NCBI RefSeq assembly: GCF_900176595.1
Contig: NZ_LT838813.1
Coordinates: 5,102,001-5,166,000 of the forward strand
Direction: 5' to 3'
Length of the DNA stretch: 64,000 nucleotides
Origin: Aquiflexum balticum DSM 16537
Lineage (GTDB): Bacteria; Bacteroidota; Bacteroidia; Cytophagales; Cyclobacteriaceae
The position numbers were made by a program, and so were the translations under genes. The notes under the pieces were generated by a model that was not told the origin of the DNA, did no database searches, and was given only the letters and a program-made list of their open reading frames with translations. The number at the start of each line of letters is the position of its first letter. Within the stretch, counting starts at the first letter, position 1. Shown piece after piece: positions 9,332-18,121 of this stretch.

Positions 9332-10417
9332 CTAACAATCATCTTCCTTTGCCAACAGTCTAGAGAAATATTCCTGGCTTGACATAGTTTTAGAACTATT
9401 TACAGTGCTTACAGTATTTCCATCGTACTTAAGCAGGCCATTCAAAGTACCAAACCAAATACTACCATCATTGGCCTCCAAAATTCCAAAAACCATTCCT
9501 TCATTTGCTTTAATTACTTCGGGTACAACGGCAATTTTATTTAACAAAGACTTTTCATTGTAACGTAAAAGCGCCCAATCCTTAGTAGTTTTTGAACTTG
9601 TCCAGATATTTCCCTTTTTATCTTCATGGATATAGCCGACAAACTCTTTTGCGATATTGGTGAAGGTACTGCCATTGAAACGCCAAAGACCATCATTGCC
9701 ACCCAACCAAATATTGCCTTTTTGGTCTTCGATGATTGAACGGATATTATTGAAAGGTTTACCTAAATGTGTGACTGAGGTAAATGATTTCCCGTCAAAA
9801 ACAAAAGTATTACCCCTTGTAGCAAACCATAATTTGCCTGTTTTGTCTTCAATTATGGAATTGACTTCATAAAGGGGTCTTTCTGAAAATATTTTGCCCG
9901 TCAGGTCTTCGCGCATCTCTTTTTCATCAATGATATAATTCCGAAACGATTTTCCATCATACATGCTAGCACCTCCAAAAACACCGAACCAGATATTACC
10001 GGCTTTATCTTCATAAATCCTACCGATATCATTATTGAGAAGTCCATCTTTGGTGCTGAAGTTTTTAAAATTTTTACCATCATAGTAAAAAACTCCTGAA
10101 CCAATAGAACCAAACCACATCTTTCCTTTGCTATCTTCCAAAACAGAAAAGAATCGGGCTGAAGTCAAATCGCTTGTTACATTGGTAAATGTCTTTCCAT
10201 CATACTTAAAAATACCCTCCCAGGAAGCTATCCAGATGTTGCCATTTCTATCCTGTTCAATATTTCGGACAATACTGATTGGCGAATCAGCAGTATAGAA
10301 ATAAATGGGTTCGGACTCGATGCCGTTTTTTGATAACTCTGGTTTATCTTTCGGGTTGCAGGAAGTGCAATAACTAAGCGTCAGTAACCCTACTAATAAT
10401 CTGAAGTGTGTTTTCAT
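9332..10417 (-). CDS. Two-component-regulator-propeller lipoprotein (paralogue)
   Basis: A 361-residue lipoprotein (signal MKTHFRLLVGLLTLSYCTSC) made of propeller blades such as DSKGKMWFGSIGSGVFYYDG and EDQKGNIWLGGNDGLWRFNG. It is probably cotranscribed with the second propeller gene, 125 bases downstream. A TAGGTTTG -7 element lies 21 bases upstream of its start. A run of phased repeats lies at the position of a missing -33 box. It is divergent from the membrane regulator at 10542. The pair may act as periplasmic sensing partners of that regulator, which is an inference from position only. Confidence 0.9.
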   Translation of the reverse strand: MKTHFRLLVGLLTLSYCTSCNPKDKPELSKNGIESEPIYFYTADSPISIVRNIEQDRNGNIWIASWEGIFKYDGKTFTNVTSDLTSARFFSVLEDSKGKMWFGSIGSGVFYYDGKNFKNFSTKDGLLNNDIGRIYEDKAGNIWFGVFGGASMYDGKSFRNYIIDEKEMREDLTGKIFSERPLYEVNSIIEDKTGKLWFATRGNTFVFDGKSFTSVTHLGKPFNNIRSIIEDQKGNIWLGGNDGLWRFNGSTFTNIAKEFVGYIHEDKKGNIWTSSKTTKDWALLRYNEKSLLNKIAVVPEVIKANEGMVFGILEANDGSIWFGTLNGLLKYDGNTVSTVNSSKTMSSQEYFSRLLAKEDDC

Positions 10418-10437
10418 TTTTATTGATTTAGAATGTC

Positions 10438-10445
10438 CAAACCTA
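10438..10445 (-). promoter_or_regulatory. TAnnTTTG -7 element for the propeller genes
   Basis: TAGGTTTG on the minus strand matches the Bacteroidota sigma-ABfr -7 consensus. No TTG is found about 19 bases upstream. Instead the phased repeats at 10466-10504 begin there, which suits an activator-dependent promoter. Confidence 0.55.
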
Positions 10446-10465
10446 TGTCAATCCACAGCTGAAAT

Positions 10466-10504
10466 GGTAAATGAATTGTAAAAAGAATGTAAAACAGGGT
10501 AAAA
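10466..10504. promoter_or_regulatory. Four phased 7-bp direct repeats, candidate operator
   Basis: GGTAAAT (10466), TGTAAAA (10477), TGTAAAA (10488) and GGTAAAA (10498) are spaced 11, 11 and 10 bases apart, one helical turn each. Tandem 7-mers separated by about 4 bases are the classical binding pattern of PhoB/OmpR-type winged helices. The neighbouring gene encodes such a domain. The array ends where the -33 box of the propeller promoter should be. Confidence 0.6.
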
Positions 10505-10537
10505 TTGATATTTGACTCACATTAAACCTTAAATTTG
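10505..10537 (+). promoter_or_regulatory. Promoter of the membrane winged-helix regulator
   Basis: TAAATTTG at 10530-10537 is a full TAnnTTTG match, with a TTG at 10505-10507 (22 bp spacing) or 10512-10514 (15 bp). Only four bases separate it from the ATG at 10542, so the transcript may be leaderless. Confidence 0.5.
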
Positions 10538-10541
10538 AAAA

Positions 10542-11411
10542 ATGAAAAATTTGCTTCAACCTGCGGGTATTGGTATTCTATCAATGATTTTGATGATGGT
10601 CATACTTTGGCCATGGCAGACAGATGAATTTGCGGAAAACCGGGAAATCAGATTGAGGAATGTAGGACATCAAATCCTGCTTGCTTCAGGGGATACCACC
10701 TCCCGGGTTTTGCCGATCAATAAAATCAGTGCCAGTGAATTCATTATCTTATTTGAAAGCCCATTTCAATTTGAGCCGGACACCTTGGTCAAGGTGATTC
10801 ATACAAGTTTGAAAGAAGGATTGGTCACCAAAGAAGCTGAAGACAGCTATCAGGTGAATGTGCTGCAGTGCACAGGCAATCAGATTGTATATGGCTACCA
10901 AATGTCCGGTCAAAAAGACAAAACCCTTGTCCCATGTCAGGGCCGCATCCAACCGAAAGATTGCTATAGGATCAAAATCAAGTTTGAATCAAACCAATTG
11001 ACAGCTTCAAACTTTTCGGTTCCGATCATCATTGGCATTTTGGCTTTTGGTTTTTTGTTTTTCTTCAAACAGAATCCGCCAAAACCACTAACACAAAAGG
11101 AAGTTGACGAAAGCCAAGCTATGGTTATCGGAAAATTTGAATTCAATTCCGGTAGCTACCTTTTGAGAATCGGAAAAGAAGAAATCGAACTTTCCCAAAA
11201 AGAAAACAAGCTGCTCAAACTTTTTGCTTCCCACCAAAACGAAATCCTGGAGCGTGACCGCTTACTCAAAGAAATATGGGAAGATGAAGGCGTATTTGTC
11301 GGCAGAAGTCTGGACATGTTTGTATCCAAACTCAGAAAAAAACTGCTCCTGGATCCGAATATCCAACTGAAAAACATCCGGGGAATAGGGTATATTTTAC
11401 AGGTGGGTTGA
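10542..11411 (+). CDS. Membrane-anchored OmpR/PhoB-type winged-helix regulator
   Basis: The 289-residue protein has a transmembrane segment at about 8-24, a periplasmic domain of about 130 residues with three cysteines (110, 132, 141), a second transmembrane segment at about 158-176 and a C-terminal winged helix at about 195-287. ERDRLLKEIWEDEGVFVGRS and LRKKL...IRGIGYIL are the typical recognition-helix and wing text. With both helices crossing, the DNA-binding domain is cytoplasmic and the sensor part periplasmic. It has no receiver domain or phosphorylated Asp, so it is a one-component, ToxR/CadC-like regulator with inverted domain order. It is divergent from the two propeller lipoproteins and probably regulates them and itself. 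Confidence 0.88.
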   Translation: MKNLLQPAGIGILSMILMMVILWPWQTDEFAENREIRLRNVGHQILLASGDTTSRVLPINKISASEFIILFESPFQFEPDTLVKVIHTSLKEGLVTKEAEDSYQVNVLQCTGNQIVYGYQMSGQKDKTLVPCQGRIQPKDCYRIKIKFESNQLTASNFSVPIIIGILAFGFLFFFKQNPPKPLTQKEVDESQAMVIGKFEFNSGSYLLRIGKEEIELSQKENKLLKLFASHQNEILERDRLLKEIWEDEGVFVGRSLDMFVSKLRKKLLLDPNIQLKNIRGIGYILQVG

Positions 11412-11547
11412 TCTAATTCAACTTAACGTCTTGTTATTCGGGTAAAAATCATTTTGTTTTTGATTCAAAATAAATTGTTTTGGTCTAAAATTGTTGACAA
11501 AGGCAATTCCCTTTGCGTCTTTGTGGCTTTGCGGGATATAAACTCAA

Positions 11548-11580
11548 TTGTGCTTTACTCCCAAAAAAAGCCTACCTTTG
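11548..11580 (+). promoter_or_regulatory. Candidate promoter of the rhlE-like gene
   Basis: TTG at 11548-11550 and TACCTTTG at 11573-11580 are 22 bp apart, within the range seen in this phylum. This leaves a leader of about 100 nt before the helicase ATG. A dispersed word-like repeat (about 11505-11535, GCGTCTTTGTGGCTTTGCG) lies just upstream. Confidence 0.5.
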
Positions 11581-11686
11581 TCCCACTTTGTAAAAAAGCA
11601 CGGCAAGTTGTAAGCCGCTTTTAATAAATCTCCCCGCTGAGCCAGACCATACAACATCTCGATCAGCCCATTTACACTCAGCCAAC

Positions 11687-12886
11687 ATGGCATTCAAAAA
11701 TTTAGGAATTATTGATCCTATCCTCAAGGCGGTCGCCAATGAAGGATACACTACCCCCACACCCATTCAGCAACAGGCCATACCACTCGTTTTAGGTGGC
11801 AGGGATTTGCTTGGTTGCGCACAGACCGGCACCGGAAAAACCGCAGCCTTCGCCATACCGATCATTCAATTACTCAGTCAGCACAAACAAAGAAGGCCGG
11901 GAATCAAATCCCTGATCTTGACGCCAACCAGAGAACTTGCCATACAGATTGACGAAAGTTTTGCCGCCTACGGCAAATTTGCAGATATACGACATACCGT
12001 TATTTTTGGAGGAGTTTCCCAACTTCATCAGACCAATGCTTTAAAAAGAGGGGTTGACGTATTGGTAGCTACTCCCGGACGATTGTTGGATTTGATCAAT
12101 CAGAGATTCGTTGACCTTAGACAACTAGAAATATTTGTTTTGGATGAGGCGGATAGGATGCTGGACATGGGTTTTATCCATGATGTGAAAAAAATTATTG
12201 CACTGCTTCCTCAAAAAAGACAGACATTATTTTTCTCTGCCACCATGCCGCCTGAAATCCAAAAACTGGCTGATACCTTGTTGACCAAACCTGCTTTTGT
12301 GGAAGTGACGCCGCCGTCTTCCACAGTGGATAAAATCGAGCAAAGGCTTTTTCTAACTTATAAAGCAGATAAACCCAAACTCTTACTTTACCTATTGGAT
12401 AAAAAGAATATCGGCTCTGCATTGGTTTTTACCCGTACCAAACATGGGGCAGATAAGGTTGTAAAATTCCTTTTGAAGGAAAATGTAAAGGCTGCTGCTA
12501 TCCATGGCAATAAAAGTCAAAATGCCAGACAGAATGCTTTGAATGATTTTAAAAATGGAAAGCTACAGGTTTTGGTGGCTACAGATATAGCGGCAAGAGG
12601 AATTGATATCGATGAGTTGGCCAATGTTTTTAATTTTGATCTGCCAAATATACCTGAAACCTATGTGCACCGAATCGGTAGAACGGGCAGGGCAGGAAAT
12701 TCAGGTATAGCCATGTCATTTTGTGATGCAGAAGAACTGAAGGACCTGAAAGATATTGAAAAACTGATCGGTAAAAAGATCCCGATCATTGAGGATCATC
12801 CTTATCCCTTCAAGGGAGTCATGAAGGAAGTCGCGCCTGAAAAAAAGAAAAAACCTCAACAGCAAAGCCGAAGAAGACGGTATTGA
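11687..12886 (+). CDS. rhlE: DEAD-box ATP-dependent RNA helicase, RhlE type
   Basis: All helicase motifs are visible: Q motif ([11 protein letters not shown]), motif I ([10 protein letters not shown]), Ia (TPTREL), Ib (TPGRLLD), motif II (DEADRM), motif III (SAT), motif V ([10 protein letters not shown]) and motif VI ([12 protein letters not shown]). The C-terminus is a short basic tail ([15 protein letters not shown]). At 399 residues it matches RhlE-type proteins. These remodel rRNA precursors and assist growth in the cold. The roughly 100-nt leader would fit post-transcriptional control, but no structure was recognised in it. Confidence 0.92.
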   Translation: MAFKNLGIIDPILKAVANEGYTTPTPIQQQAIPLVLGGRDLLGCAQTGTGKTAAFAIPIIQLLSQHKQRRPGIKSLILTPTRELAIQIDESFAAYGKFADIRHTVIFGGVSQLHQTNALKRGVDVLVATPGRLLDLINQRFVDLRQLEIFVLDEADRMLDMGFIHDVKKIIALLPQKRQTLFFSATMPPEIQKLADTLLTKPAFVEVTPPSSTVDKIEQRLFLTYKADKPKLLLYLLDKKNIGSALVFTRTKHGADKVVKFLLKENVKAAAIHGNKSQNARQNALNDFKNGKLQVLVATDIAARGIDIDELANVFNFDLPNIPETYVHRIGRTGRAGNSGIAMSFCDAEELKDLKDIEKLIGKKIPIIEDHPYPFKGVMKEVAPEKKKKPQQQSRRRRY

Positions 12887-12992
12887 TTTGACCGATGTCA
12901 GATGATGGATGTTGATGGCTTTCTAATATTTTGCTTTAACCCATCTTGTTTTATCATTCATTTCATTGAGGTGTTGATCCATATTAAATGTA

Positions 12993-13022
12993 AAAGGCAT
13001 CCCGCTTCTGCGGGATGCCTTT
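12993..13022. terminator. Bidirectional rho-independent terminator
   Basis: A perfect 13-bp stem (AAAGGCATCCCGC / GCGGGATGCCTTT) with a TTCT loop lies between the convergent helicase and metallophosphoesterase genes. A/T-rich runs on both sides let it serve both strands. Confidence 0.85.
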
Positions 13023-13041
13023 AATTTTGGATAATTTGTGT

Positions 13042-14739
13042 TTATCTAAACTCATAATCCACCCCGGAGACCTGACTCAATAAAGTCGCAGGTGCATCCA
13101 AAGCTTTGGCATCTCCTCTTGGGGTGGGTGTCACAGGTGAGTTTTCCGACAAATATCCCAACATCACCTGATGTAGTGTATAAGGTGTATTGACCACATT
13201 TTTCACATTACTCATTCTACATACCACATCCATGGGATCACCATCTCTTTCGCAGGCCGAAATTGTATAAGTTCTATTCAGGTCCAAAGGCTCACCTTTG
13301 ACAGTGAAAGACTGAATCCTTTTACCTTCTTCACCAAAAGCATTGAAGGTGATTTCCATCCCTTTGAATTTGGTTACCCAGCCGCCGAATCTCTTTGCCG
13401 CATCAACAGCAAATACATTGTTCAGCTCATTTTCCATCCAGTCATGAAGCTGTTTGCCTGTAACTTCACCTTTCCTGACCACACTGTCCACAGGCAACAT
13501 ATCATAGATAAATCCCCGTGTAATCGGAATATTTCCAGTCTCATCTGGGGTTGCATGAGGCGGGCAAAACCTAAAGCCATTGGATAGCGATATATCAACA
13601 TCGGGCAATTGCCATTTGACTGCATCCACCACCATGGTATCGATCGGGTTTTCAATAACAAAATATCGGTAAAGCGGTATAGTACTGTAACCTACAACGG
13701 TATTGATTTCTTCTCTAAATGGTTGCTCCACCTGATCAATGACTTTGGAAATTCTAGGGGAAGGAGTAATCTTATCCGCATTTATTTCCAAAAATTCATA
13801 GGTATCGTCCACAACCTTCCCATCTTGGATCTTTAGTTGAAGTTTACCCAAAAATGATCCAAAAGCACCTGGCTGAACCACTTTGGCATATTTGCCCTGA
13901 ATGGGTTTTCGGACTCTTTCATGTGTATCTGCACCGAATATATAATCAACACCTTCACAGGCAGGATGATTGGAAAGTGCTATTTCCTGGGAAAGACCCG
14001 TATGGGACATGATTGCCACAAAAGCACAGTTTTCCTGATTTTTCAATACATCCACATAGTGGGCAAGATTCATTTCCGGTTTGGTAAAAATAATCCCTTC
14101 ACTATATCCAGGAGATTGCCTTCTCGGAACCAGGTGATCATTATATCCTATAAATCCAAACTTGACTCCGTTTACCTGCCAGATATAATAAGGTGGAAAG
14201 ATCAATTCGCCCCTTTCACCATTTGCAAGTTGATGATACATATTGGCACAGACTTTTCCAGCATGAAGTGCACCCATCAGGTGTTGCATGGGCTCTTTGT
14301 TATAAACCACTTCCCAATTACCCGGGGAATACAAATCGTAGGACATGGCATTCAGGATCGGGACAATGGCTTCTCCTTTAGTTTTTACGGACAGCATGGA
14401 CCCCTGAAACATATCCCCTGTATCAATCAAAAATGAGTGCTCAGCTTTTGCCCTTTCCTGTTGAATAAAGGTATGGATATGGGCATAACCGCCTGTTTTC
14501 CTGAATGCAATCTTACCGTCCTCCCAAAACAGTTCATCATGCGGATGGATCTGACAATGAACATCTGTAGTCTGAAAAATGGTAGCTGTAAATGAGGAAG
14601 GTGGATCTATTTCTCCTGAAACAGCTGATTGGTTATTAGTTGATTGACAGGAAGTTGCCAAAGAACCTGCTCCAATCAAACCTGTACCTGCACCGAGCGC
14701 ACCGAGTTTTTTTAGGAATTCTCTTTTAGAATTTTTCAT
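13042..14739 (-). CDS. SoxB/UshA-like metallophosphoesterase / 5'-nucleotidase, exported
   Basis: The 565-residue protein begins with a Tat-like signal (NSKREFLKKLGALGAG, KR instead of RR) followed by a lipobox-like LATSC. The metallophosphatase domain shows TTDVHCQIHPH, DTGDMFQGSML, GNWEVVYN (Trp in place of the usual His of GNHE), SHTG and GADTHERV. A 5'-nucleotidase C-terminal domain follows (DISLSNGFRF, then YTISACERDGDPMD). The GNWE variant recalls thiosulfohydrolase SoxB, but no sox genes are nearby, so a nucleotidase or related phosphoesterase is equally possible. It probably acts in the periplasm. Confidence 0.85.
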   Translation of the reverse strand: MKNSKREFLKKLGALGAGTGLIGAGSLATSCQSTNNQSAVSGEIDPPSSFTATIFQTTDVHCQIHPHDELFWEDGKIAFRKTGGYAHIHTFIQQERAKAEHSFLIDTGDMFQGSMLSVKTKGEAIVPILNAMSYDLYSPGNWEVVYNKEPMQHLMGALHAGKVCANMYHQLANGERGELIFPPYYIWQVNGVKFGFIGYNDHLVPRRQSPGYSEGIIFTKPEMNLAHYVDVLKNQENCAFVAIMSHTGLSQEIALSNHPACEGVDYIFGADTHERVRKPIQGKYAKVVQPGAFGSFLGKLQLKIQDGKVVDDTYEFLEINADKITPSPRISKVIDQVEQPFREEINTVVGYSTIPLYRYFVIENPIDTMVVDAVKWQLPDVDISLSNGFRFCPPHATPDETGNIPITRGFIYDMLPVDSVVRKGEVTGKQLHDWMENELNNVFAVDAAKRFGGWVTKFKGMEITFNAFGEEGKRIQSFTVKGEPLDLNRTYTISACERDGDPMDVVCRMSNVKNVVNTPYTLHQVMLGYLSENSPVTPTPRGDAKALDAPATLLSQVSGVDYEFR

Positions 14740-15122
14740 TTAGGATTTATTGTTTGAATTTGATTGATTTTGAGTTTTAATAATGAATCCACTCAAACGA
14801 TTTTGTAGAACCAATAATGTTTTTTTGAATAGATTGGAATTATCCAATGTAATGCAGAATTCCAAAATTGGAGGTTTCTCAACAATTAATCTGTGACTTT
14901 TATTACTGTTGGTGCTTTTGCAGGAAAACCAATTCATGATTTGCTGAATCAAAACGACTGATTGATCCAATCATAAAGATAAAATGCGGAAAAATGAATA
15001 TTACCTTGATTGGAAAAAAAACTGCGTTTGTATTCAGAATTTGTGCGCTTCTGTATTTTCAGAAATAATTGATTTACTTAGGCTATAATTTTGGTCCATC
15101 GAAATCAAATACTTATTTAAAC
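14740..15122. other. Divergent intergenic region
   Basis: This region separates the minus-strand phosphoesterase from the plus-strand TraB-family gene. A TAATTTTG -7-like element lies at 15086-15093 without a well-spaced TTG. A 76-codon open frame on the minus strand (14740-14970) reads as low-complexity Asn/Ser/Lys text and is not credible. Nothing else was recognised. Confidence 0.4.
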
Positions 15123-15995
15123 ATGAAAACATTCCATTCAAAATCCCTTATTGCCACCATAATTTTGTTCTTGTTGGTTTTACCTGTCATTGCCAATGAT
15201 GTTGATGAAAAATCATTGTTATGGAAGATTTCAGGAAAAGGTCTTAAAAAAGAATCCTATCTGTTCGGTACCATCCATATCATTTGCCAGGATCAGTTTT
15301 TTATGGATGAAAGAATTGAAAATGCCCTGGAATCCACCCAGAAAATCGCCTTGGAACTGAACATGATGGATCCAAATATGATGAAAGAGATGCAACAGCT
15401 TTCTGTCAATAAAGACTTCAAAAATATCAAAGGTGATTTAACAGCCGATCAAGCAGCCGCATTGGATGAGTTTCTTACCAAATCCTATGGTGCCGGATTG
15501 GATCAGTTGGGCATTTTAAAACCCTTTGTCCTATCTTCCATGGTCATGCTCAAAATGCTGCCCTGTGAACAACAAAGCAGCTATGAGATGTTTTTTGTAG
15601 AGAAAGCCAAAGACCGGCAATTAGAAATGGTGGGCTTGGAAAGCGTAGCATTTCAGGTAGGAATTTTTGATGAAATACCCCAAAAAATTCAAATCGAAGA
15701 TCTTGCTAAACTTGTCACAGACGACGAGGGTATGGAAGAATTTGAAAGTTTAGTGGCCGCTTATTTGGAAGAAGATATTGAAGAACTTTATAGCCTAATT
15801 GCGGATAATGACATGTTCAAAGAATATGGAGACCTGCTATTGGCCGACAGAAATGCCAATTGGATACCTGTCATTGAAGAGCTGATTCATCAGCAGCCAA
15901 CGTTCATTGCAGTAGGAAGCGGTCATTTGGCATCCGAATCAGGTGTGATAGCTTTATTGAGAAAAGCAGGATATACAGTTGAAGCTGTGATGTAA
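15123..15995 (+). CDS. TraB/GumN family protein
   Basis: The start at 15123 opens a clean signal peptide (MKTFHSKSLIATIILFLLVLP, cleavage near VIANDV); the frame could extend 18 codons but without signal character. The 290-residue protein has the N-terminal ESYLFGTIHI motif with its conserved His and the C-terminal GSGHLASESGVIALLRKAGY motif, the two landmarks of the TraB/GumN family. The family has a Tiki/EreA-like protease-related fold; its substrate in bacteria is not known. Export to the periplasm or membrane is predicted. Confidence 0.85.
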   Translation: MKTFHSKSLIATIILFLLVLPVIANDVDEKSLLWKISGKGLKKESYLFGTIHIICQDQFFMDERIENALESTQKIALELNMMDPNMMKEMQQLSVNKDFKNIKGDLTADQAAALDEFLTKSYGAGLDQLGILKPFVLSSMVMLKMLPCEQQSSYEMFFVEKAKDRQLEMVGLESVAFQVGIFDEIPQKIQIEDLAKLVTDDEGMEEFESLVAAYLEEDIEELYSLIADNDMFKEYGDLLLADRNANWIPVIEELIHQQPTFIAVGSGHLASESGVIALLRKAGYTVEAVM

Positions 15996-16271
15996 GCTGA
16001 GAATCTGTCCATAATTTTGATCGAATTCGAACATTTTTATTTCTCGAAACTTCGCCTAATCGCTTTGAAGTGGTATTTGTGGTTTTGGCATTGTTGTGGG
16101 ATTAGCGAGAAGGTAGAGAAGAGAAACAAGAATCAAAAAATAAGAATCAAGAATCAAGAGAACAAAAGTCTAATAACCCTTAGGCTGAACAGATTTCTCT
16201 CAACGTTCCCAATGACATAATATCGGAGCGTCATGCAGAACGAAGAGAAAGCTTGTCCCGTCCCGATAGCT
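15996..16271. repeat. Intergenic repeat tract left of the IS1380 element
   Basis: The region holds a degenerate word-like tract (about 16120-16165, AAGAATCAA three times). A dispersed repeat (about 16225-16271) ends in the left half of a TCCCGATAGCT palindrome. The palindrome continues after the inserted element at 17897. No gene is credible. Confidence 0.5.
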
Positions 16272-17896
16272 CCTAAAATCCGCATACAGATGTTTAAAAA
16301 TACCGCAAAACCTTAATTGCTAAGGCTTTGCGGTTTCGATTATTTCACCTAATTTGGTGTTGCACAAACAATCGATGAATGAAAGTAGTAAAATCAAATT
16401 CAATATCAGCATTTGGAGGGATGAATTTCGTTTTTGAACACCTTAACAAGCTGAATATTAGTGATATCCTATCTGATTCTTTACCTAAATTAAACCCCAA
16501 TTCTCGTTATTCATGGAAAGATTTATTTTATTCTTTCCTGTCAATTTATTATTGTGGTGGGGACTGCATTGAAGATATACACACCAATTTAAGGCCGCAT
16601 TTTGAAAACAATCCTTATATAAAATTACCTAGTCCTGATACTTTACTGAAGCGCCTGTCTGAGTTAGCCACTGAAAATCAGATTTGTAAAACTAAGAGAG
16701 GTTCAGTTGAGCATGAATTTAATAGTAATGAAGAATTATGTAAACTAAACATGGCAATACTGTCAAAACTTGGGGTATTAAATTCTCAGGAATTGACGCT
16801 TGACTACGATAATACTATCATTTTTAATGAAAAAAGCGATAGTAAAATGACTTATAAAAGGGATTATGGTTATCAACCCGGTGTGTGTACAATAAACGAA
16901 GAACATATCTTTTACATCGAGAATAGAAATGGTAATTCCGATGCTAAGTCATTCCAAATTGATACTTTACAACGCATGTTTGGAGCTTTGGAAAAAGTTA
17001 AAACTCCAAAAGTTTCACATTTCAGAGCAGATGCAGCATCTTATCAATATGAAGTCATTGAGTTGTTGAATGAAAAATCTGAGTTTTTCTATGTAGGTTG
17101 TAGAAACAGTTACGTGGAAAAACATTTTACACAGGTTCAGGATTGGACAACAGCCAAAGATGAATTTGGGGAATTACAAGTAGGTTCAATCTTGATCACT
17201 CCTTTTTCACAACAAGCCAGAGAATATAAAGCTACTCCCAAGCCGTATCGCCTTTTGGTAAAACGCAGGTTAAGAAATGATGGCCAAATGAACATAATCA
17301 CACAGGATGCCTATGATTACCGTGCAATATTGACCAATAATTTTGATATGACTGATTTGGAAGTCGCTAATTTTTACGCCAAGCGGGGCAACATGGAAAG
17401 ACAGTTTGACATCTTAAAAAATGATTTTGGTTGGCAATGCCTCCCTTTTTCTTCGTTAAACAAAAACTCAGTATTCCTCTATTTTTCAGCAATTTGCAGA
17501 AACCTATACAATAATGTGATTAACTATTTTTCAACTAAATGCAAAAGTATAAAACCCACCGACCGAATTAAAAAATTTATTTTTCGATTTATAATTCTTC
17601 CTGCAAAATGGATAAAACAAAGCAGACAAATGAAGCTAAAAGTATATAATCCAGCTTTTGTATATACCTGATAAAAAAAACATTTGCGAAAAAAAATGGC
17701 TCATTCCTCTAAAATAAGTATTGGATAAAACTGTCTTTACTTTTCAAAATTTCAATAATTCTGTAAATCAAGTCAGCAAAAACAAACAAACTTCGGAAAC
17801 AAGAGAAAACAAAAGCCTTGATTTTACTCAATTTTTCAAAACAACACGGTTTGGTTTACAGAATTGAATGTCATTAGGTCACTTACGGATTTTAGG
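16272..17896 (+). mobile_element. IS1380-family insertion sequence, complete
   Basis: The element is 1,625 bp with 11-bp perfect terminal inverted repeats CCTAAAATCCG (16272-16282, and complement at 17886-17896). It is bounded by a 4-bp target duplication AGCT (16268-16271 and 17897-17900). Removing it restores the perfect palindrome TCCCGATAGCTATCGGGA, a REP-like sequence. One intact transposase gene is inside. Confidence 0.92.
16379..17671 (+). CDS. IS1380-family DDE transposase
   Basis: The 430-residue protein is intact. The catalytic residues probably lie in LTLDYDNT (first Asp), HFRADAASY (second Asp) and RGNMERQFDILKNDF (Glu). These are the landmarks of IS1380-type enzymes, together with the downstream CRNLYNNVINYF helix. 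It mobilises the surrounding element. A hairpin (AAAACCTTAATTGC..TTTGCGGTTT, about 16307-16337) lies upstream inside the element and may shield it from outside transcription. Confidence 0.94.
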   Translation: MKVVKSNSISAFGGMNFVFEHLNKLNISDILSDSLPKLNPNSRYSWKDLFYSFLSIYYCGGDCIEDIHTNLRPHFENNPYIKLPSPDTLLKRLSELATENQICKTKRGSVEHEFNSNEELCKLNMAILSKLGVLNSQELTLDYDNTIIFNEKSDSKMTYKRDYGYQPGVCTINEEHIFYIENRNGNSDAKSFQIDTLQRMFGALEKVKTPKVSHFRADAASYQYEVIELLNEKSEFFYVGCRNSYVEKHFTQVQDWTTAKDEFGELQVGSILITPFSQQAREYKATPKPYRLLVKRRLRNDGQMNIITQDAYDYRAILTNNFDMTDLEVANFYAKRGNMERQFDILKNDFGWQCLPFSSLNKNSVFLYFSAICRNLYNNVINYFSTKCKSIKPTDRIKKFIFRFIILPAKWIKQSRQMKLKVYNPAFVYT

Positions 17897-18121
17897 AGCT
17901 ATCGGGATTCGGGGCATCTCATGAGGTTTAGGGGATTCCCCGCAATTCTGCGGGGCAGGCATTCGCCTTAGCAAGCTGCGGCTCTGAATGACGCAGAACC
18001 CGGTGTCATTACCAATTTTGAACATTTTCAAAATATTAGTGACTCGAAATGACAAACAAAGAACTTGACAACAAAAAAACTCAACAACATTTAAACTATA
18101 TCAACCCAACCCCCATACCCC
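17897..18121. repeat. Right half of the interrupted palindrome and dispersed repeat
   Basis: This contains the AGCTATCGGGA half-palindrome, a CCCCGCAATTCTGCGGGG hairpin (about 17938-17955) and AT-rich leader sequence before the ABC transporter gene. No gene is present. Confidence 0.5.

Noticed and set aside
13042-14739. Thiosulfohydrolase SoxB and a Sox pathway
   Set aside because: GNWE resembles SoxB, but no soxA, soxX, soxY, soxZ or soxC genes lie nearby; the call was kept as SoxB/UshA-like.
14740-14970. 76-codon frame upstream of the phosphoesterase
   Set aside because: Low-complexity Asn/Ser/Lys text in the leader of the same-strand gene, without any conserved pattern.
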